NCBI GenBank assembly: GCA_964528095.1
Contig: CAZGSG010000293.1
Span: 1-7,450 of the forward strand
DNA: 7,450 nt
Reading direction: 5' to 3'
Source: CAZGSG01 sp964528095
GTDB lineage: Bacteria > Bacteroidota > Bacteroidia > Chitinophagales > Chitinophagaceae
Shown here one piece after another: positions 1 through 4,621 of this stretch. The position numbers and the translations under genes were made by a program. The stretch's first letter is position 1. Each line of letters opens with the position of its first letter. The notes under the pieces were generated by a model that saw only the letters and a list, made by a program, of their open reading frames with translations, was not told the origin of the DNA and ran no database searches.

Positions 1-702
1 CTGCAGCATTATATTCTTAATTTTATTCCGGAGATTACCGAGATAAGACAGGCTGAATCGGTGGATGCGGCTACGGCAGTGTTGGCAGACTATGAACCGG
101 GTATTGTATTCCTGGATGTGGAAATGCCGCATAAGAACGGATTCGATTTCCTGGTCAATCTGAAAGACCCCTCATTCGATGTGATCTTTACTACGGCTTA
201 TAACCAGTATGCCGTGCAGGCCATTCGTTTCAGCGCGCTCGATTACCTGTTGAAACCCGTTGATCCTGATGAATTGAAAGCTGCCGTACAGCGTCATCAG
301 CAAAAACAGGAATCAGCCAACCAGAAAAAAGAACTCTATAATAATCTTGTACAGAATATAGAAAAAAGAGAAGTAAAAGATTTTAAAATAGCGGTTCCAT
401 CGTCTGAAGGAGTTTATTTCTTTATGATTGATGATATCCTTCGTCTTGAAGCCGACCGCAGCTATACGCATATACACCTGGTCAATAAAAAACCTTTTAT
501 AGCAAGTAAGACGCTGAAGCACTTTGAAGAAATGCTGGAAGAATTCAAATTCATCCGTACCCACAAGTCACATCTTGTCAACTCCAAACATATTACCCGT
601 ATCAGCAACGATAATGAATTTGTATTGCTGGGTGATGGAAGTAAGGTGGAGGTCTCTCGTCGAAAAAAAGAAGAAGTATTACAGCAGCTTAACCTTAGGT
701 AG
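1..702 (+). CDS. LytTR-family two-component response regulator, N-terminus cut by window edge
   Basis: The reading frame is open from base 1, so the true start lies upstream; the GTG at 61 sits inside the receiver domain and is not the start. About 233 residues are visible. Residues 1-105 are most of a CheY-like receiver: phospho-acceptor Asp39 in FLDVEMP, the Thr64-Thr65 switch region and Lys85 in LLKPVD. The N-terminal acidic pocket is off the edge. After a Lys/Gln-rich linker, residues 128-231 form a LytTR DNA-binding domain, with the typical LRLEADRSYTHIHL strand and the FKFIRTHKSHLVNSKHI segment. Known of the family: these proteins bind direct-repeat promoter sites as dimers after phosphorylation by a LytS/YpdA-type histidine kinase, often encoded just upstream (not visible here). 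The family call is firm; the target genes are unknown. Confidence 0.95.
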   Translation: MQHYILNFIPEITEIRQAESVDAATAVLADYEPGIVFLDVEMPHKNGFDFLVNLKDPSFDVIFTTAYNQYAVQAIRFSALDYLLKPVDPDELKAAVQRHQQKQESANQKKELYNNLVQNIEKREVKDFKIAVPSSEGVYFFMIDDILRLEADRSYTHIHLVNKKPFIASKTLKHFEEMLEEFKFIRTHKSHLVNSKHITRISNDNEFVLLGDGSKVEVSRRKKEEVLQQLNLR

Positions 703-734
703 CCGTTTGTTTTGTGGTTGATACCTTTTGCAAA

Positions 735-762
735 CACCGGGACTGGGTTTCATGCCCGGGTG
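735..762 (+). terminator. weak hairpin downstream of the LytTR gene, possible terminator
   Basis: CACCGGG (735-741) can pair with CCCGGGTG (755-762) if one G is bulged, giving seven mostly G-C pairs and a 13-base loop. It lies 33 bases after the regulator stop codon. No T-run follows, so it could be a weak or factor-assisted terminator, or a 3'-end stabilising stem. Confidence 0.3.
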
Positions 763-971
763 CCTGAAGAAATCATAAGTGCGACGCCAGGTGTAAAGAC
801 TGTTATACTACGCTCGTCCCTTTACCTTCCCTATTATCATTAGTTGTTTGATTTGACCAATCTTGCATTTCCCCGTCTATCTGCAACGGTTTGAGAATGT
901 CTCATCGCGGGTCTGGCGTATAAGCTTCCCTCAATTATAAATACTAATCGATAGCCGACCCCGATGTATAA

Positions 972-1000
972 GACACTTCAACAACCAGCGTGAAAGTGTC
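972..1000. repeat. short hairpin beside the large dyad
   Basis: GACACTT (972-978) is the exact reverse complement of AAGTGTC (994-1000). The stem can extend by CA/TG across a one-base bulge, leaving a loop of about 10 bases. It ends two bases before the large nested dyad begins, so the two may belong to one structured element. No T-run follows on either strand. Confidence 0.5.
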
Positions 1001-1002
1001 TG

Positions 1003-1128
1003 ACCCGGGAGAGACCCGCTTCGTACCTGCCTCGTACCTCGTTCGGGACTTGTTCGCTTCTGCCAGGGTGTTTGCGCACAATTCCCGAACAAGTCCCGAA
1101 CAAGTCCAAACGCAGGTATCAACCGGGT
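1003..1128. repeat. nested inverted repeat containing 11-bp periodic units
   Basis: Three concentric arm pairs are visible: ACCCGG (1003-1008) with CCGGGT (1123-1128), TACCTGC (1024-1030) with GCAGGTA (1112-1118), and a perfect 16-bp pair at 1041-1056 and 1086-1101 with a 29-base loop. Both sides are built on an 11-bp period. On the left TCGTACCT recurs at 1021 and 1032, and the next unit starts TCGGGACTTGT at 1043. On the right CCCGAACAAGT occurs twice in tandem (1084-1094, 1095-1105) and begins a third copy. The arrangement suggests an intergenic repeat element, a large RNA hairpin or a protein-binding array; no function can be assigned from sequence alone. Confidence 0.75.
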
Positions 1129-1383
1129 ATGAATTGTCATAAAAAAATACATTGATAACCAAGACATTATCAGGTAAGCCTGTTGGAAGGGAATGGCCCC
1201 ACATAAAAACTGCCTGTCTCATCGCTTTTCCAGGAAAATCCAAAAGGCAAATACCCAGGCCGGACGCACCGGACTTTAACCCCAATCGCCCTTTGTTGTC
1301 TCCTGTCCACCTTTTGTTGATTGTATAAAGACCGTACAGTTCTTTTTTTAGTCCTTTACAATCGAAATACAGCAGGAATGGAA

Positions 1384-1746
1384 ATGATCTTTATAACAAC
1401 ATTAATTGAAAGCGTACTGGTGATCGTACTGCTTGCAATTCCATTTCTGGCTACCCAACTAATAAGAAAGAAAAAAAAACATCGTGCCGTCTGGAAAAAA
1501 GAAAAGGTGAATGGAGTAGAGGCAAAAGCTGTTGTGTTGGCGATTGAACAAACAGGTTTGTACGTGGAGCATCAGCCGCAGGTAAAAATGCAGATGCAGG
1601 TGATCCCGGAAAGGGGCAGGAATTTTATCGCAGAGACAAATGAAATTTTATCGGTTTTCGACATGGCCACAATCCGCGCGGGAAGTACGGTGAAGGTTAA
1701 ATACGACCCGGACAATATGCGGGATGTATCGCTTGTCAAAGCCTGA
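1384..1746 (+). CDS. small membrane-anchored protein with C-terminal beta domain, function unknown
   Basis: The product is 120 residues. I chose ATG 1384 because AGGA at 1374-1377 lies six bases before it; for the in-frame ATG at 1378 that motif would have no spacing, and a TTG at 1321 would add an implausible leader. Residues 4-27 form one hydrophobic helix, followed by a Lys/Arg cluster (28-34) that should stay in the cytoplasm. Residues 42-119 look like a small beta-rich domain with the pattern GVEAKAVVLAIEQTGLYVEHQPQV and a closing AGSTVKVKYDPDNMRDVSL. From memory, that pattern resembles the short 'propagates DTG..vN..P.v...V..PG..v.V..DP' domain found after membrane helices in many bacterial hypotheticals. 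No enzymatic residues stand out. It is monocistronic, with a terminator after it. Real gene likely; role unknown. Confidence 0.82.
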   Translation: MIFITTLIESVLVIVLLAIPFLATQLIRKKKKHRAVWKKEKVNGVEAKAVVLAIEQTGLYVEHQPQVKMQMQVIPERGRNFIAETNEILSVFDMATIRAGSTVKVKYDPDNMRDVSLVKA

Positions 1747-1772
1747 AGATATTAACACGGACGGTTCTCAGG

Positions 1773-1797
1773 GTCCTGCCAATGGCAGGACTTTTCT
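1773..1797 (+). terminator. intrinsic terminator after the small membrane protein gene
   Basis: GTCCTGCC (1773-1780) and GGCAGGAC (1784-1791) form a perfect 8-bp stem; the apical C-G pair probably opens to relax the 3-base loop. TTTTCTCGTT follows directly. It begins 26 bases after the stop codon of the 1384-1746 gene, in the correct orientation to end that transcript. Confidence 0.8.
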
Positions 1798-1860
1798 CGT
1801 TATATAAGGCTGTTATTAAACGATAGGTCCTAATGCGTTTATTTAACTATTAATCTAACT

Positions 1861-1876
1861 ACCGTTAGTCAACGGT
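1861..1876. promoter_or_regulatory. palindrome upstream of the hypothetical gene pair, possible operator
   Basis: ACCGTT-AGTC-AACGGT is a perfect 6-bp inverted repeat with a 4-base spacer, about 135 bases before the 2013 start. It lies in the 215-base A/T-rich interval between the preceding terminator and the gene pair, where the promoter must be. It could be an operator or simply a small hairpin; no T-run follows it. Confidence 0.35.
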
Positions 1877-1953
1877 TCGCTACCATTGGCGCAATATGCC
1901 GGGTGATGTAGAGGGAAGGCGATTACTTTAGCAGGAGATTTTGTATATCATTA

Positions 1954-1976
1954 ATGCCTGGCATGAATTTACCAGG
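1954..1976. promoter_or_regulatory. overlapping dyads just before the hypothetical gene pair
   Basis: ATGCC-T-GGCAT (1954-1964) is a perfect odd palindrome. Its centre overlaps the left arm of a second dyad, CCTGG (1957-1961) with CCAGG (1972-1976). The two foldings are mutually exclusive. They lie 37-59 bases before the start codon at 2013, in likely promoter or leader sequence. Confidence 0.35.
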
Positions 1977-2012
1977 TAAAAACAATCCCTTTTAATCAAT
2001 AATTATAATAAC

Positions 2013-2630
2013 ATGCCTGTAGCGCCTTACAAAAACACTGCCTTTAATAAATTGTACAACCTGCTTTTCTGTGATGACGCGTCCTTGTTCAGGGCATCGG
2101 GTAATGCAATAATGGATTATCCCTGGAATATTCTTGTTGCGGAAAAACCTGCAGTAGATGACCTTATTAAAGTTAGAGACGACACGGGTTTAGAAAGCCG
2201 GTGCAAAATAATAGCCTGCCGGTTGCTGACAGCAAATAAGCAGCCTGTTGCTTCCGGTGAATTGCTTGGCGTGGTCATTGAAGTAGGAATGGAGAATGGG
2301 CTTGATACACTGGCCGCATATAAAGACGGGACAGCCCGGTACATCAACCAGGCAGAAAAAATGATCGTATGGGACGCGCCGACAGCCAGTTCCCAGGCGC
2401 TGATCGACAAACTATTTGCTGTAAGCGAAAAAGTGGTCAGGCAAATCGGCCCCTGGGATAAAAAAAGATTACCACCGCCCGCCAATGGTGATATCCGGCT
2501 TAGCTTCCTGGTGACTGACGGGCTTTATTTCGGGGAAGGACCATTTACGGTTTTATCAGCAGACGCTATGGGTGGACCGGTGATCAGCGCTGCAACCGCC
2601 TTATTGCTTTTCCTGACCGAACAAAAATAA
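2013..2630 (+). CDS. conserved hypothetical protein, first gene of a two-gene unit
   Basis: The product is 205 residues, soluble, with no signal peptide or membrane helix. I recognise the pattern as a widespread but unnamed bacterial family, from memory only. Key segments are an N-terminal YNLLFCDD (15-22), YPWNILVAE (36-44), ESR (61-63), LLGVVIEV (84-91), GLDTLAAYKDGTARYINQ (96-113), IGPWDKKRLPPP (145-156) and a C-terminal FLVTDGLYFGEGPF (165-178). The strong conservation of glycine, aromatic and acidic residues suggests a defined fold, but no known catalytic signature is visible. ATG 2013 follows an A/T-rich leader without a Shine-Dalgarno motif, as is usual in Bacteroidota, and leaves the NLLFCDD segment intact. 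The next gene starts 11 bases after the stop, so the two are probably co-transcribed. Confidence 0.88.
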   Translation: MPVAPYKNTAFNKLYNLLFCDDASLFRASGNAIMDYPWNILVAEKPAVDDLIKVRDDTGLESRCKIIACRLLTANKQPVASGELLGVVIEVGMENGLDTLAAYKDGTARYINQAEKMIVWDAPTASSQALIDKLFAVSEKVVRQIGPWDKKRLPPPANGDIRLSFLVTDGLYFGEGPFTVLSADAMGGPVISAATALLLFLTEQK

Positions 2631-2641
2631 ACGGATAACAG

Positions 2642-2938
2642 ATGTGTATTCATTTACAAAAAGCCGAAGACTATATAAAAGCGAGCGGCCTGCGGGAGTC
2701 ATGGCCGGGACAAGCCTGGAGCCTAAACTGCCGGGAATGGATTTATTTTAATTGCAGTTTTTCGCCAGCAAAACTGATCGAAAAACCTGGACCGGAAGAC
2801 TGTGTAACCATACATGATTATTACGATATCAAAGTAGGGGCTGAACTGGGATTATTTTGTGAGTCCTGTAAGGATGGCATCATGAGCATTCATGCCCGGG
2901 ACGGGATTGCCTCTTCCAAACCTACCATTATCAGATAA
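2642..2938 (+). CDS. small CxxC hypothetical protein, second gene of the unit
   Basis: The product is 98 residues, soluble, with no signal peptide. Visible features are an aromatic WIYFNC segment (33-38), His58, the run GAELGLFCESC (66-76) with a Cys73-x-x-Cys76 pair, and His84 shortly after. The spacing of His58, the CxxC pair and His84 could make a single metal site, probably zinc; this is inference. From memory it resembles small, uncharacterised bacterial proteins with a 'W.YF ... H ... G.E.G..C..C.DgI.g.H' pattern, but I know no function for them. It starts 11 bases after the upstream hypothetical gene and shares its codon use. No convincing terminator follows before 3049, so the downstream small ORF may be on the same transcript. 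Confidence 0.83.
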   Translation: MCIHLQKAEDYIKASGLRESWPGQAWSLNCREWIYFNCSFSPAKLIEKPGPEDCVTIHDYYDIKVGAELGLFCESCKDGIMSIHARDGIASSKPTIIR

Positions 2939-3048
2939 ATGAACACCGGAAACTAATTGGCAGCAGCCGTTCGTTTACCAGGTTCTTATGGTGATCACAG
3001 GAAATTGTTTCTTTACACTGTCAGAATCATTAACCATTAACCTTAATT

Positions 3049-3198
3049 ATGAAAAAGATCCTTGTCGCCTTTCTCCTCCTGGTGACAGGATTATTGGTTT
3101 TCTCCCTTAAAGATCATCAACAACACAACACCCTTGAAAACGTTTGCGGAGAAAGCCCCGACCCTGGCTTTTTAAAATTATCCACCCTTTTCTCGTAG
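3049..3198 (+). CDS. 49-residue putative secreted peptide
   Basis: The frame begins MKKILVAFLLLVTGLLVFS, which has the charged start and 16-residue hydrophobic core of a signal peptide or single membrane anchor. A short polar tail of about 30 residues follows (starting KDHQQHNTLENVCGES), with one Cys at 33. The ATG is preceded by two tandem ATTAACC units and an A/T-rich stretch, a common setting for Bacteroidota starts. The stop codon falls 20 bases before a strong intrinsic terminator (3219-3267), so transcription of this region is likely. The size and lack of any recognised family leave open that it is chance coding within a leader or a small RNA. No homolog is known to me. Confidence 0.5.
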   Translation: MKKILVAFLLLVTGLLVFSLKDHQQHNTLENVCGESPDPGFLKLSTLFS

Positions 3199-3218
3199 GA
3201 GGATTCGATTTGCATTCT

Positions 3219-3267
3219 AATGCGCAGTTACAATTGACGACAACTTGTAATTGCGCATTATTTTTTT
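3219..3267 (+). terminator. strong intrinsic terminator upstream of galK
   Basis: Arms 3219-3233 and 3245-3259 pair over 15 positions with a single G-T wobble (G3227), leaving an 11-base loop. The stem is followed by A and then seven T residues (3261-3267). It ends the transcript carrying the small ORF and possibly the two-gene unit, and it separates that transcript from galK, which therefore needs its own promoter between 3268 and 3343. Confidence 0.92.
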
Positions 3268-3296
3268 CAATCTTATTCGATATTTTAGCACGAATT

Positions 3297-3315
3297 TGAC
3301 AGGCTATTCCTGTCA
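3297..3315. promoter_or_regulatory. palindrome in the galK promoter/leader, candidate operator
   Basis: TGACAGG-CTATT-CCTGTCA is a perfect 7-bp inverted repeat with a 5-base spacer, ending 28 bases before the galK ATG. It lies in the only 76 bases available for a galK promoter. A related half-site, TTGACAAGC (3321-3329), repeats the TTGACAGGC at 3296-3304 exactly 25 bases downstream. The size suits a dimeric repressor or activator site; a leader hairpin is the alternative. No regulator can be named. Confidence 0.5.
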
Positions 3316-3343
3316 TCGTATTGACAAGCGTTTAAACTAATCT

Positions 3344-4501
3344 ATGATTGAAAAGATAACCCGGAAATTCCAGGAAGAATATCATACTGAAGCAAGAATT
3401 TTCAGATCCCCAGGCAGGGTGAATATCTTAGGTGAGCATACCGATTACAATGAAGGGTTTGTATTGCCAGCGGCCATTGACAAAGCCATCTATATCGCTA
3501 TCAGCAAAAGAGAAGATAAGCTCATCAACCTGTATGCGGAAGATTTCCAGGACAGGTTCCAGTCCTCGCTGGATGATATAAAGCCCGGCGAAAAACAATG
3601 GCCTAATTATATACTCGGTGTGGTGAATCAACTTCAACAGAGAGGACATAAACTGGGAGGATTTAACCTGGTGATTGATGGGGATGTGCCGCTTGGCGCC
3701 GGCCTTTCTTCCTCTGCCGCGGTAGAATGTGCTACAGCTTTTGCGCTAAATTCATTATTCGATCTCTCTGTGAGTAAGATGGACATGGTGAAAATAGCCC
3801 AAAAAGCAGAACATACATTTGCGGGCGTTATGTGTGGCATCATGGACCAGTTCGCCAGTATGTTTGGGAAAAAAGACCATGTAGTAAAACTGGATTGCCG
3901 CTCGCTTGAATATGAATATCTTCCTTTTGATCTGCAGAATGCGCGGATCGTATTGTTAAACACAAATGTGAAACACAATCTTGCATCTTCTGAATACAAT
4001 ACCCGCAGACAGGAATCAGAAGCAGGGATTGCGCTTATCCGTCAACATCATCCTGAGGTGAACAGCCTGCGTGATGTGACCATGGAAATGCTGGACAACT
4101 ATGTAAAAGAACAAAACCCACTCGTATACCGGCGTTGCAAATATGTGGTTGAAGAAAATGCGCGATTGATCGGCGCCTGTGAAGACCTCAGGAAGGGGGA
4201 TCTCATTTCATTGGGAAAAAAGATGTTCATAACCCATAAGGGATTGAGTGAAGATTATGAAGTGAGTTGCAGGGAGTCGGATTTCCTGGTGGAATTTGTA
4301 AAAGATAACCCGGCCGTGCTGGGCGCACGAATGATGGGCGGCGGTTTTGGCGGATGCACGATCAACCTGGTAAAAGAAGAAGCGATCGGTGAGTTGATTG
4401 AAAAAGCATCGAAAGCATATAAGGAAAACACAGGTCTTGAATTGACCGCTTATATTGCCAGGATAGAAGATGGGTCTGGTGAAATTATTACTAAAGGATA
4501 A
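3344..4501 (+). CDS. galK: galactokinase
   Basis: GalK phosphorylates alpha-D-galactose at C1 with ATP, the committing step of the cytoplasmic Leloir pathway. The 385-residue product has the usual family length and all GHMP-kinase landmarks: the galactokinase signature GRVNILGEHTDYNEG (24-38), the nucleotide-binding loop PLGAGLSSSAA (116-126), the catalytic Asp168 in GIMDQFASMFG, and the C-terminal glycine motif MMGGGFGGC (330-338). Arg25, Glu31 and Asp34 of the sugar-binding region are present, so the enzyme should be active. ATG 3344 puts the signature at the normal distance from the N-terminus; no Shine-Dalgarno motif is seen. An intrinsic terminator isolates it from upstream genes, and a palindrome at 3297-3315 may control it. 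No other Leloir gene is in the window. It converges on the ara unit. Confidence 0.98.
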   Translation: MIEKITRKFQEEYHTEARIFRSPGRVNILGEHTDYNEGFVLPAAIDKAIYIAISKREDKLINLYAEDFQDRFQSSLDDIKPGEKQWPNYILGVVNQLQQRGHKLGGFNLVIDGDVPLGAGLSSSAAVECATAFALNSLFDLSVSKMDMVKIAQKAEHTFAGVMCGIMDQFASMFGKKDHVVKLDCRSLEYEYLPFDLQNARIVLLNTNVKHNLASSEYNTRRQESEAGIALIRQHHPEVNSLRDVTMEMLDNYVKEQNPLVYRRCKYVVEENARLIGACEDLRKGDLISLGKKMFITHKGLSEDYEVSCRESDFLVEFVKDNPAVLGARMMGGGFGGCTINLVKEEAIGELIEKASKAYKENTGLELTAYIARIEDGSGEIITKG

Positions 4502-4504
4502 GAC

Positions 4505-4620
4505 TAAAAGTTTGAGGTTCGGAGTTCAGGGTTTAATGCCCTCACTACGGAGATAACCAGGATGAATGGTATTTCAATAGTGAGAACGTTGAACCCTGAA
4601 CTCCGAACCTCAAACTTTTA
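4505..4620. terminator. large inverted repeat, probable bidirectional terminator between galK and the symporter gene
   Basis: Arms 4505-4533 and 4592-4620 are perfect 29-bp reverse complements. The stem extends inward through G-T wobbles to 4538/4587, and after a 2x2 internal loop continues as CTCACTA (4541-4547) with TAGTGAG (4578-4584), for about 41 pairs around a 30-base loop. Each outer arm ends with TTTTA on its 3' side, so it can serve both strands. It starts 3 bases after the galK stop and ends 1 base before the symporter stop. The left arm is made of 7-bp units: GTTTGAG, GTTCGGA, GTTCAGG and a partial GTTTAA. Termination is inferred from position; the long paired arms are seen directly. 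Confidence 0.88.
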
Positions 4621-4621
4621 T

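Larger units (their letters stand above)
703..1383. other. long non-coding interval with repeat structures
   Basis: This stretch of about 680 bases has no ORF I would accept as a gene. Two overlapping minus-strand frames (about 931-1285) read through inverted repeats and resemble no family I know. What it does hold is a weak hairpin after the regulator gene (735-762), a short hairpin at 972-1000, and a large nested dyad with 11-bp periodic units at 1003-1128. A 13-base palindrome, TTTTCC-A-GGAAAA, lies at 1226-1238. The part from 763 to 971 shows nothing I can name. Either flank may carry promoters, but I find no convincing Bacteroidota TTTG / TAnnTTTG pair. Confidence 0.6.

Noticed and set aside
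61..63. GTG as the start of the response regulator
   Set aside because: The frame is open upstream to base 1 and the upstream residues fit the receiver domain, so the gene is simply truncated by the window.
784..919. ACGCCAG (784-790) and CTGGCGT (913-919) as a long-range inverted repeat
   Set aside because: Seven bases over a 122-base gap, with no extension of the pairing, is expected by chance.
931..1285. Two overlapping minus-strand ORFs (78 and 113 codons) in the gene-free interval
   Set aside because: They run through the inverted and 11-bp repeats, resemble no family I know, and have no supporting start context.
1939..1971. Possible promoter: TTTTG at 1939-1943 and TGAATTTA at 1964-1971, spaced by 20 bases
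   Set aside because: The second element differs from the Bacteroidota TAnnTTTG consensus at two positions, which is too weak to call in A/T-rich sequence.
2117..2485. Minus-strand ORF of 122 codons inside the 205-residue hypothetical gene
   Set aside because: It is an antisense shadow; the plus-strand frame has family-like conserved motifs.
3152..3173. AAAGCC / GGCTTT hairpin followed by TT within the 49-codon ORF, considered as a second terminator
   Set aside because: The stem has only six pairs, three of them A-T, the T-run is short, and a far stronger terminator follows about 50 bases on.
3107..3316. Minus-strand ORF of 69 codons
   Set aside because: It reads through the strong terminator hairpin and the galK upstream palindrome, and overlaps the better-supported small plus-strand ORF.
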